From Gentiana macrophylla (taxonomy: Eukaryota > Streptophyta > Magnoliopsida > Gentianales > Gentianaceae): a DNA stretch of 64,000 nucleotides. Shown piece after piece: positions 46,966 to 58,699 of the stretch. The DNA is taken from the NCBI GenBank assembly GCA_026214975.1, contig CM047807.1, positions 72,085,824 through 72,149,823 of the forward strand, written 5' to 3'. The position numbers and the translations under genes are program-made. A model generated the notes under the pieces. It did not search any database. It worked only from the letters and a program-made list of their open reading frames with translations, and was not told the origin of the DNA. The first letter of the stretch is position 1. Every line of letters starts with the position of its first letter.

Positions 46966-49748
46966 TCAAGTGGGACGCGGACGCAGACCCAACTTGTCAC
47001 GCTGTTGAACAAAGCTCGGACGAGGAAGTGACTTGGTAAGTGAGTCCGCAAGTTGATCATGAGAGTTAACATGGACAACCCGGCCGTAGACGACCAGAGA
47101 GAACATTGTCCCGAATGTAATGGTAATCAATCACCACATGTTTCATACGCGAGTGGAATACAGGATTGGCGCAAAATTGCGTGGTGCCTAAGTTGTCACA
47201 GTAGACAACGGGGGTTTGAGTGGATGGATAGCCCAGTTCATGTAGAAGGAAAGCAACCCAATGTAACTCAGCTGTGGCCGCGGCAACGGCACGATATTCA
47301 GCTTCAGTGGACGAGCGGGCTACAGTAGTTTGCTTCTTAGAACTCCAAGAAAGGGGATTTCGACCAAGGTAAACAATGTAAGCACTAGTGGAAGCGTAAT
47401 TTTCCTTGTCTCCACCCCAGTCCGCATCAGCATAAGCATGTAATGGAAATGGAGAATCACGAAAGAGTTGAAGTCCATAGTGAGAAGTGCCTGCAAGGTA
47501 ACGAAGGATACGTTTGACATGAGACCAATGGACATCAGTTGGCTGATGCATAAACTGGGATAATTTGTTGACAGCAAATGCAAGGTCCGGACGTGTGAGA
47601 AGAAGATATTGTAGACTGCCAAGAACCATGCGGTATTGCTTCGGGTCGGATAAGGGCACACCGGACGTGGAGGTGAGAGTAGAAATATCCGATGACAGGG
47701 GTGTAGGTGTGGCATTTGCTTCTTGAAAATTAAGTTTATTAAGTAGTTCCAAAGCATAGCGGCATTGAGATAATAATAATCCATCAACATTATGCAAAAC
47801 TTCCACCCCTAAAAAATAAGAAAGTTGACCGAGATCTTTAAGTGCAAACCGGCCAGCCATGTGGACAATAAATTTGTTGATAATTGCAGAGTCATTTCCT
47901 GTCACGATAATGTCATCAACGTACACCAAAACATAGATGAAGAAACCGTTAGAGTTATATATAAATAACGATGTGTCAGCCGTGGAGTTGAGAAAACCAG
48001 TGGAGACTAGATAGCGCTTAAGTTCATCATACCAGGCCCGAGGGGCCTGTTTAAGGCCATAAATGGCCTTTCGAAGCCTGCAAACATAGTCTGGGCGAGA
48101 AGGGTCAGCAAAACCTGGAGGCTGAGAAAGGTAAACCGTGTCAGATAGATGTCCCTGTAGAAATGCATTATTAATGTCGAGTTGGCGAAGCTTTCACCCC
48201 TGCATAACAGCTAATGATAAAACAAGTCTAATAGTAGTTGATTTAACAACTGGACTAAAAGTTTCAACATAATCAAGTCCGGGTCGTTGAGTAAAACCAC
48301 GTGCAACGAGTCGAGCCTTGTAACGATCAAGTGATCCATCTGAGTGATATTTAATCCGATAAATCCATTTGGAACCGACCACATGATACTTAGGATCCGG
48401 AGGAACTAATTCCCAGGTGTGATTGCGTATTAGCGCATCATATTCTTCTTGCATAGCATTACGCCATTGAGGGCTTTTGAGAGCTTGAGTGATGGAGGAT
48501 GGCTCGGAGGTTGGGGCAATATGAGTGTGGAGGTTTAATTTTTGAATGGGTTTACGGATATTATTTTTAGCACGAGTGATCATGGAGTGAGTGGGTGAGT
48601 TAGGAGCCGAAGGTGAAGGAGGGGACGAAGTAGGAGGCGGGAAGGAGGATGTGGACGAGCTAGGTGTAGGGGAAGAAGTGGTGTCTGATGAGTGCGGAGA
48701 TGGAGAGGGGGGTGCGGAAGAAGGCGGAGAGGTTGGCTGGGAATGAGAGGGATTGGGTATAATTGATTCGGGTGGAGGAGACGGGCTGGGAATGCTCGTA
48801 TGTAATGTAGGAGCTACAGGATCAGCTTGGGTGGGCAGGGAGGGATTGCGAAATAGGAAAACATCTTCGACAAATTTAACGTGACGGGATACATACAAGC
48901 GAGCATTGGACACATCATAACAGTAGTAGGCACTTTGTGTAAGCGAATAGCCTAAGAAGACACAGGGAACGGACTGAGGTTGAAGTTTGTGATCGGTATA
49001 AGGGCGTAGCCATGGGTAGCATAAACATCCAAAGGAGCGCAGTTTGTCGTAGTTTGGGTGTTGACCAAAAATACAGAAATAAGGTGACTGCATAGATAAA
49101 GTAGGTGTGGGCAATCGGTTTATACGGTAAACTGCCGTGGCAAAGGCATAGGGCCAGTAATTGAGTGGAAGGGAAGCATGACTCATAAGAGAGAGACCAG
49201 TTTCAACTATGTGAAGATGGCGGCGTTCCGAGAACCCATTGTGTTCCGGGGTGTGCGGGGGGGACGTGTAGTGAGAAATGCCGTGAGATGCTAAATGAGG
49301 ACGAAGAGCAATATATTCAGTTCCATTATCGGAGTAGAGTATTTTTATAGACAAATCAAAGTATTTTTCGACCAGAGCTTGAAACTGTATAAACGTAGTG
49401 GTAACATCAGATTTTCTACGTAGGGGATAAAACCAAACATATTTTGTATAATGATCAACAAAAATAACATAGTATTTAAAATCATCAAAAGATAAAACCG
49501 GGGAAGTCCAAACATCCGAGAAAATTATTTCAAGGGGACGGGAGGAATGTAATGTAGACAAACCAAAACTGAGTTTGTGACTTTTATTCTCTAGACATGC
49601 CGAGCAATGAGTAAAGGATGAAGAGATAACATCTAAATGATTATTCGAGACTAATGACTGAAAAATAGGTCGAGAGGGGTGTCCAAGCCTGTGATGCCAA
49701 GTGTGTTGAGAAGTGTGGCTTGTGGCAAAAGCAAGTAGGGGCCGAGAG
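46966..49748 (-). pseudogene. RE1-like copia pol: integrase, RT, RNase H, nearly open
   Basis: Minus-strand frame. Order: GAG-pre-integrase (HTWHHRLGHPSRPIFQSL, 49740-49590), integrase core with catalytic D, D, E in FSDVWTS, YSDNGTEY and HNGFSERRHLH, a Pro/Ser-rich linker (48850-48600), RT (YKARLVARGFTQR, YVDDIIVTGND near 47925) and RNase H (AYADADWGG, SSTEAEYRAVAA, YCDNLGTT, RMKHVVIDYHYIRD). Only two clear lesions: a TGA at 48194-48196 after VMQG where Trp is usual, with both flanking ORFs in the same frame, and a frameshift near 47085, after which DQLADSLTKSLPRPSFVQQ continues to a TGA at 46966-46968. It was therefore recently coding. Confidence 0.9.
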
Positions 49749-51463
49749 TGTTAGGTGTAGTGCCCGAAAGACAATTTGTGTAATTGTTTTTAATAATGAA
49801 TGACAGAATTTATCTCACCTTATTACTTGCTTTGTGCTTGTAAAGTAATACATCTTTGCAAAACCCTAAGTATATCTCGTATGTAACCACTTAACTCGGT
49901 GTATGGATTACACGTGAGGATTGAGTTAGTGGAGATATGCTTAAAGCTGTTAGTCCGTGGTGAACTTAATCGAGTTTAGGGTCTCTTGATTAAAACACCA
50001 ATAATGCGCCTGAGAACACCTTAGGGTGTGATAGTCTTATCCGGTTTGTCGGTAGAGGGTACTACGTGGGGCATTTATATATGATGGCATTCATATAAAT
50101 TTGGACCGATTTAATCGAATTTCTTGGTATAATTCCGTAATCGAGGAATCTTATTAAATCATTAGATGATCATATATGGATCAACCTTAATCCTGAGGTG
50201 ATCACAGGTGCCGCTTGTCGGGGTAGTGTTTGATGTGTTAGTTACGGTTCACTTAAATAATGTGTTCCAAGCCACTTCTCATTGGCACTATCTCCGGATG
50301 AGTGAGTAGTTCTGATTTTCACAGACATGGAATCCATTCCTTCCTGCGGGAAGTAGAGAGACAGTCCCCTTATTTGTTAGCCCTAAGAAAGTGATCGATC
50401 CCGGGAGTTCACATTTGACTAATTAGCTACTAGTCAGATATGTGTGCTAATTGATCATCAGGGGGTTAATGGTAAATAAGGATAAGACATTCTGTGTCGG
50501 GTTTACGGAGACATCCCACTCGAGAATGGGACGATCTATGGAGGTTAATCCGTATGTAGTGATTATATCAATGGACGCTTATTCACTCTACATGGGTTGA
50601 GTATAAGTATACATCAATAATCGGTAGAGTTCGGGCCGGGTTTATGGTGGCGTAATCCCGGAATTAATAATTAATGTACTTATTCTCATTCGATGAATAA
50701 TTAATTATTGGATTTCTTTGGTTATAGGTCCATGGTCCCCGATGTGGCTACGTAATTCGGACAAATAATCTTGTTATTTGGGCCTCGATGATAATTAATT
50801 CATTGGTAATTAATTAATTGATATGCATGGATATTATTTAGTTTAATTTAAATAATATAATACACATAAAAGACATTTTATGTGGGCTTTTAACCCTAAT
50901 AAGTGGCGCCTATTTGTCTCCTTTTAGCACAAGAATTAATTTTCTTGTGTTATGGAAAATAAAAGATATTCCTCTTATGTGATTGGTTGGATGACTTGTT
51001 ATTTGATTTCCTATTGGTCAATACATGTCACAATTATTCATTAAGGAAAATATCTTTTTATTTTGTTTAATTAATTATTTATTTAATTAATTGAAACTTG
51101 GAGACCAGGATTTACTCTCCTATAAAAGGAGAGTTATTCCAAGGGTAAAAATACAATGAAAATTTCGCCCACTCATTAAAAAAGAGAGAAAAATTTGTTT
51201 TCTTGCATGCAGGGTTTTAGAAGAAGAAAAAACTCTAAGTTTTTCTTGGTGTTGCATATCGAGGAGGTTCGTGTATCAAGAAGGGTGTCCACCAACCGCC
51301 GTTTGGAGAACACATCGGAAGATCTTGGCTTCTCTTCCTACTATTGGTAATATGATCTAAACCCCCTTGTAGTACTTAAGTCCTTTAATTATGAATTGTG
51401 TCATATAAATCGTGATCCATCCGCTGCGCATAGATCTAACTCGTTTAGATCTAAGAACCTGCA
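49749..51463 (+). repeat. LTR 1 of the array (family C)
   Basis: 1,715 bp, TGTTAGGTGTAG to AAGAACCTGCA. Contains a TATA box TATAAAAG at 51121-51128. The first 33 bp are close to those of LTR family A at 8143 and 8533. Confidence 0.82.
51121..51128 (+). promoter_or_regulatory. TATA box of LTR 1
   Basis: TATAAAAG, conserved at 58362-58369 in LTR 2, about 340 bp before the LTR end. Position fits the U3/R boundary of the LTR promoter; the start site is not determined. Confidence 0.6.
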
Positions 51464-51472
51464 TCCTTCGTG

Positions 51473-51488
51473 TGGTATCGGAGCCAGG
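51473..51488 (+). promoter_or_regulatory. Primer-binding site of array unit 1
   Basis: TGGTATCGGAGCCAGG, 9 bp after the LTR end, complementary to initiator tRNA-Met (TGGTATCAGAGCC) with CGG for CAG. Marks this element as copia-like. Confidence 0.8.
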
Positions 51489-54400
51489 TTCCACGAATTA
51501 TATAGTCATAATCATAGTTAAACGATTTAAAGGAGTGGAATTGCATGTAGGTAAATTTTATTTATTGTTTTATGCATTGATCGATAATGATTAATTGCTA
51601 TGGTTGAAGAGATGGATTGGGGGTTGGCACTGTTTACCCGTTTAGATCTATTGTAAACTCATATAAACGATGAAAATTCGTTCATATGAGTATAGGAAAT
51701 TATGTAATTTATTGTTATTGCAATTTTAATTTCCAGAAAATAGATCTGTTTAGTAGCTGTTTAGGTTTTCCGTTTTTCCCGTTGATCGAGCCGTTAAAAC
51801 GAAGATCCCTCCGGTCAGAATCAATATTGGAAGTTGATGAACAATCCCACAAATTTTGGTGGCGATCAGAGTCTGTTTGGGTTTCCGTTCGTTGCTGCGA
51901 AGTGGCTTCTGTAACAGAAAAACGCAGGATTCACAAGAACCCTAACTGTGACTTCTTCGATTTTCTGGGAACAATTGGACCGTTCAAATTAAAATCCTAC
52001 CGGTCAGATCGATAATAATGGAGTTTTGGACGTGAAATAAAATTTTCAGGACGATCGGGATTTATCTTCATCCCCGATCGATCTCGGGAAGTATATGATG
52101 CGCTGCTGTGAGAGTCTGTTTCAGCAGCAAGTTGGGCGGCTCACTGAGGAAGATTGACAAGTCAAAGCTCCGATCCGACCGTCCATCTTGAAGTCCGAAG
52201 AATGAAGATCAGATCTGGAAAGTTTCATCCCGATCCAAGTTCGTTTGATATTCCGATCGTCGAAGATTCTTAACAGCTGCAGATTAGGGTTTTAATTTAT
52301 TTTTCGAATAGATTAGTTACGGGGGTGCCAACGGTCCATCTCGGTGTTTATTTTCCGCACTAGTATACATGTGTAGATTGTATGAGTAGAATCGGAAAAT
52401 CGCCATGACATGCATCATATCATGAATTCCACTCCATATGCATACATGTAGAAATTAATTCGAGGAATTAGTTAGGCATGTATAAAACACACGATTAGTT
52501 TTAATTAATTGTTTGATATTAATTAGAAACTAATTAGGGTAAAAACCGAGGAACACGGGTTTTTTCAATCGTCGAGGTTGGGTGATGGATTCTCGGTGAA
52601 TCCCACTCTGCGAAAGCATAAGGAGTAAAATCCCGAAATATCGTAGTTAAGGTGTTGGATTCTCGGTGAATTCCACCTTACCTAAGACGAGATTACGTTT
52701 TTGTTCCGTAGTGTCTACGTGAAAGTTTGATGTTTAAGGATTGGATAATCACGGGCAAACAGTTTGAAAGTGGTTTAACCACGGTTGGGTGGTCAACAAG
52801 AGCTACGGCTCAATCGACTTCACCCTCCACGTGTGGCGTTTGCACGGGGTGCAGCATCTCGAGCCATCCGAAGAGCCACTACGGCTCAACGGACCTCTCC
52901 TAGCCTTGACCCGTCCGACGGCCACATATGTTCTAACGAATAGGTCGGGTGGGCTACCCCACATAACCGACAACATTCGGGCCTATGATTTATTGTTCCT
53001 TAATGTAATATCAAGTCCAAAAGCGTGATCAAGAAACCCACCACTTTTTCAAAATATTGAGTGGGAGCGGAGAGGCGACAACCGACCCCACGGCCTCTAC
53101 TGTTGACACAAGCAACGTGAGAGAATGGTGACGCCTCGTGCCGGCTGGGACCGGCCTCCTAAGGAAGGCCTTCACCGCTATCAAAATTCAAGGCTTGGTC
53201 TCCGAAAGGATAGGATTTTGGGTACTCGTCGGGTCACCGACCGACCCTAAGGCGACACACTCGGGGTCTACCTAAAAATCTGAGACGATGAGGTCACACT
53301 CATAAAGGTATTTTTGGTAGTACCTTGGCTGAAAAAGGAAAGGTGATTGACGATCACAAATGAGATGTTCGATTCTCAATCGATCTTCAATATTAATCGA
53401 AACCTCTTTGACCTACCCTAAGGCGACTTTGAGGCATTAGATTAAATCCTTGAACAGTAGGATAGACTATAAGTACTTAGTTTATGTTCTGAAATTTTAG
53501 TAGTGTATGATTTGGATTTATTTTTCGTCAATTTTATTTACAATCTGTTATATACATCTCTCTAATGTGCTAGATTGCTAGTGTAAAATTGACTAGTAAT
53601 GACTTCGTTAAAAGTGATAAGTAACTAGAACGTTGTATTTATTAATCTAACATGCCATTAATTTTTGGAAGGATATTTCTCTTGAGCCTTCAAAACATAA
53701 GTGACGTAAATAGGTATGTCACTTCTTTGTCACTCGTCTTGAGCGAGAGACAACCGTAGTTAGTTTGAAAGATGATTGGGACGATAAATTCTTCTAGTGA
53801 ATTTTTAATTGTGTAGTGTCACGCACGAGAAATTTTCTAATAGAATAATTGGAGAATCATAAATTTAAGTGTCGCTAGTTAGGCGGTATTTGGAACCGAT
53901 AAACTAGTGAGAGCTTTTATCCTATGTTTTTCTAATTTATTAGAAAATTAGTCCCATTTGGGTAACACTTTCATTAGACATCCCACAGTTCACGAGTAGT
54001 GTCTACTCAATTGAACTGCTAGTTCAAGACTATTTCCTTTTAAGGAAAGTTGAGAATGGGAAAGAATGTCTATAAGTGTTAATCATCTTAACTAAAGTTT
54101 TGAGGCTAAACCGAAACATTAATTAAAGAAAGTATAGGATAAGGAAAGTGATTTCGCATCACTAACCAATGAATCTTAGCGACTTTCTTAACCGAGTAAC
54201 TTGACTCGGTAGCTTAGTTCTTTGGAAGAACAAGGAAGTCGTGCATTAACGATTAATAGAGTAACAACGGGCGTAATTTCGGCTATAATAGTGGGAGTGA
54301 TATAGGAAATGAATTTTGATTCTATCCTTGAATATCACAGAAAAATTTATTTTTCTCGCTTACTGATTCGTTGAAACAATTGGATTCACTTTCAACTCGA

Positions 54401-57001
54401 TATATTGTTGCCTCATAGAAAGTGAATATGACATTTGTAGTACTGAATCCGAGACTCGTAATTTTGTTTGATAAAGTCGAACCACTTAGAACAATTTGAA
54501 TAAGTATGTGTAACACATCTAAAACTATTAAAGGTAAAAGGTTTCGTATTAAGATAAACGACCCTTCAATATCTATTAATTAGTGCATATATCCACAGAG
54601 ACAAGACCTGGCTGATGGCTAAGGGTGATTCTATCTCCCAGTCTTGGAACACTATCTCAAAGGAACAATGACTAAGTTTCCTTTCAATCGGGGAAAGGGT
54701 AATAGTTTTGAAGGGTAACATAGCTTGTTCACCATGACCTTCGGGGTCTAGTGAGAGATACAAGCTAGTGGGAGATTTTGAGTGGTGACATTACGTCTGA
54801 TAACTACTCAAAACCTTTGGTTGGTTTATCAAAAGAATACGAGGAGGTGTCTCGATTTTAGCAGAGAATTGAGTATTCCATGCTCAGAAATAGGCTATCG
54901 CATAGTCTTGGGGTGATGCTCGGCCCGCCTCCAAAGTGGAATGTTTCTCAATGAGGAAGAAACCATAGACTTGCCCTATATAGTTATTGATGTGCTACAA
55001 TACACCGCTAGACTCGATTAAGATAATTGGTTGCAAAATAACGGTTAACATTATTATGTAAACCGAGAAGTCTACCTAGAAGATGCCAGTGAATTTATGG
55101 ATAATGAGTGAATTCGGTTCACACCACTTCCATAAATGTAGGCATTTAGCATTTAATGCTTGAAGGTAGGATGGAGATTTTGTGCATACGCTCGATTTTA
55201 TTTGTTCGTGAAATGCCTTAATGAGACGAGTGAAGGTTGGTTGTAAGATTCTTGAGATCGAAAGTGACGGTTGGATTGTCACAATTCTTCCGATAGAATC
55301 TATAAATAATGACCTTAGACCTTGGAGTACGGTTACCCAAAGGAAGTTACTATCTCGATTTAATCGGACCACGCCCAACATTAGTTGTTGGTGATTACAC
55401 CGATAAATACTACTAGATCGAATGTCAATCCACCCAAGACTTCGTGGGAGTATGGTTTAACCGTTGACCCATTGTGATTTTGTGGACTTTATAATCTGCT
55501 AGGGTGATTGATAACCTATGGCTCTTGGTGGGTTGTATAGGATTCTCGATTATAGAGGTTGGTTTGAAAACCTTAACCTGTGAATGGAGTTTTGGTACTC
55601 AGGTTGCATTCACCTCTTGTAGAACCACCGAGTGTCTCAGCCCAGTGGGAGCAATTGGATCTACACGGAAAAGAGTCGAATGAATAGGAAAGTTTAAACT
55701 TCGGGCGCAAAGTTGAGTGGTATAGGGGTAATTCCACGACAACTAGAGAGTTAACTGGACCTTGAACTCTCTCACCACTCGGTCTTGCTAGATTTCGTTA
55801 AGCGAGAAAATAGGGTGATTCCTGAGACTTTCTTCTTTGAACAACGGAATCGAATTCATTTAGAACGAAGGGTTTTAGCTAAGAATGAATAACGGATTCG
55901 TTACAAAGCGAGAAGATAGGGGTGATTCCCAAGATCTTTTTTGCGAGACTAACGATATCTTAATTCATTCGAAAGAACCTTTGGTAGGAGGGCACGCCAT
56001 GGCTTATATCCTTTGTGGATTTAAGAGAACCTCTCGGTCATTTAAAAGTCACATGTTTTAAAATATGTGGACTTGACGAGAATATTGATAAGTCTTTTGT
56101 AGACTGGGTATCAATATTGGTAAAATAGTAGTATTAGTGTTCTTGAATGATAACACTCAAAGCTTGATTGGAAACAACATGTGTGTGCTATCTCAAGTCG
56201 GAAATCGACACGCGCTAGATTCTCTGGATGAGAGAATTGGACTATATTCTAAGAATTTGATTCGGTCAAATCCACGAGAATGAGTCATTGGCTATCCCAC
56301 TGTCTTATTGAATAAGATTGATTATGCATATACGGTAAAAGCATTCATCGAGAGTAGTCCTACCTACCTCTCGGAATGATTCTCTAAATCTCGGATAAAG
56401 AGAAAATGGGATAGAGTCTCTCTTGGATAACGGCAAGTCAAAGTTATCATAAGTCAATAGTAATCGAATCTTGGATTTGAGCAATAAGTAGCAGATTTTA
56501 GTACGTCCTCAAGTATCTTTAGAGAACGAGGAATCATATGCTTCAATTCTTGTATATTCAGTGCAAACTTGAATATGGTTGACTACTAATCGATTTCGAC
56601 TTGTAGTCGATTAAGGATGATCATTAAGTTGATCTCGGGCTCGGTGTTTACTCAGAGTACTTAGAATTTCCTTTTATGGTCTGGGAGTAATTCCAGGTCT
56701 GATAAGCCGATATCACTTCATTGTGAAAATAGTGAAGAAATAGCTTAGAAGGATCTTCTCAGTCACTAGAGGTCAAAAGCATAATTGAGAGAGAGTACCG
56801 CCTGATTAGATGGACCGGCAACGTTTCGTCTCGGGCCGACAACCAAACTGATCAGTGTACCAAGTATGGTGCTTGGAGGGTATGGCATTGAGGAATATAT
56901 CTCATCTGCTTTTAGAGCAAGTGGGAGAGTGTTGTGAATAAGATGAGAAAGGGTGTGCTCTAAAAACAATCGTTGCTTGTCATTTCGTGCAAGTGGGAGA
57001 T
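51489..57001 (+). other. Noncoding internal region, array unit 1
   Basis: 5.5 kb with no supported coding frame in any direction; frames such as 52789-53028 or 55076-55381 show no family motifs. A repeated motif GGATTCTCGGTGAAT occurs at about 52584 and 52654. Short AGTGGGAGA motifs recur at about 54766, 56925 and 56990, the last being the polypurine tract before LTR 2 (GCAAGTGGGAGAT, 56989-57001). Homologous to 58706-62767, so the sequence is conserved as an element although it is noncoding. Confidence 0.7.
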
Positions 57002-58699
57002 TGTTAGGTGTAGTGCCCGAAAGACAATTTGTGTAATTGTTTTTAATAATGAATGACAGAATTTATCTCACCTTATTACTTGCTTTGTGCTTGTAAAGTA
57101 ATACACTCATCCGCAAACCCTAAGTATATCTGTATGTAACCACTTAACTCAGTGTATGGATTACACGTGAGGATTGAGTTAGTGGTGATATACTTAAACT
57201 GTTAGTCCGTGGTGAACTTAATCAGAGTTTAGGGTCTCTTGATTAAAACACCAATAATGCGCCAGAAACATAGGGTGTGATAGTCTTATCCGGATTTGTC
57301 GGTAGAGGTACCTACGGGGCATTTATATATGATGGCATTCATATAGGATTTGGACCGATTTAATCTGAATTTCTCGGTATAATTCCGTAATCAAGGAATC
57401 TTATTAAATCATTAGATGATCATATATGGATCAACCTTAATCTCGAGGTGATCACAGGATCCGCTTGTCCCGGGTAGTGTTTGATGTGTTAGTTACGGTT
57501 CACTTTAATATGTGTTCCAAGCCACTTCTCATTGGCACTATCTCCGGAAGAGTGAGTAGTTCCGATTTTCACAGACATGGAATCCATTCCTTCCTCTGCG
57601 GGAAGAAGAGAGACGATCCCTTATTTGTTAGCCCTAAGAAAGTGATCGATCCGGGAGTTCACATTTGACTAATTAGCTACTAGTCGAGATATGTGTGCTA
57701 ATTGATCATCGTGGGTTAATGGTAAATAAGGATAAGATATTCTCGAGTCGGGTTCACGGAGACTTCCCACCGAGAATGGACGATCTATGGAGGGTTAATC
57801 CGTATGTAGTGATTATATCAATGGACGCTTATTCACTCTATGGGTTGAGTATAAGTATACATCTATAATCGGTAGAGTTCAGTTTCGGGTTTATGGTGGC
57901 GTAATCCCGGAATTAATAATTAATGTGCTTATTCTTCGACGAATAATTAATTATTGGAGCTCACGGTTATAGTCCATGGTCCCCGATGTGGCTTCGTAAT
58001 TCGGACTAATAATCTTGTTATTTGGGCCTCAGTGATAATTAATTAATTGTTGGGCTAATTAATTGATATGCATGGATATTATTTAGTTGGGCTAAATAAT
58101 ATAATACACATAAAAGACATTTTATGTGGGCTTATAACCCTAAAGTGGCGCCTCTTATCATTTATTTATCACAAGGATTAATTTTTGTGATGTGGAAAAT
58201 AAAAGATATTCTTGTTATATGATTGGTTTGATGACTTGTTATTTGATTTCCTATTGGTCAATACATGTCACAATTAGTCATTAAGGAAAATATCCTTTTA
58301 TTTTGTTTAATTAATTATTTATTTAATTAATTAATACTTGGAGGCCAAGGATTTACTCTTCTATAAAAGGAGAGTTATTCCAAGGGAAATTAACTTGATA
58401 ATTTCGACCACCACTTTAAAAAAGGGAGAGGAAAATTAGTTCTTCTTGCCTAGGGTTTTTTGTAAGAAGAAAAACTTTTCTTGGTGTTGCATATCAAGGA
58501 GGTTCGTGTATCAAGAAGGGTGTCCACCAACCGCCGTTTGGAGAACACATCGGAAGATCAAGGCGACTCTTCCCGTTGTTGGTAACACAATCTTAAACCC
58601 CCTTGTAGTACTTAAGTCCTTTAATTATGTATTTTGATATATAAATCGTGATCCATCCGCTGCGCATAGATCTAATTCGTTTAGATCTAAGAACCTGCA
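57002..58699 (+). repeat. LTR 2 of the array (family C)
   Basis: 1,698 bp, collinear with LTR 1. TATA box at 58362-58369. Serves both as 3' LTR of unit 1 (PPT immediately before it) and as 5' LTR of unit 2, but the sequence after it skips the PBS. Confidence 0.82.

Larger units (their letters stand above)
46785..49748 (-). mobile_element. RE1-like Ty1/copia element (short LTR), truncated by a later insertion
   Basis: Minus-strand element whose 3' LTR is 46785-46958, only about 174 bp, with PPT TTGAGGGGTGG at 46969-46959. The coding part runs to 49748, where the LTR of the LARD-like array begins within GAG-pre-integrase. The 5' half (gag, PBS, 5' LTR) must lie beyond the array, off the right edge. 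Short LTRs and RE1-type pol fit the Ale/Retrofit group. Confidence 0.82.

Noticed and set aside
52789..53028. 79-codon plus-strand frame in the LARD interior
   Set aside because: Only a small part is shared with unit 2, where it is deleted or broken; no motif.
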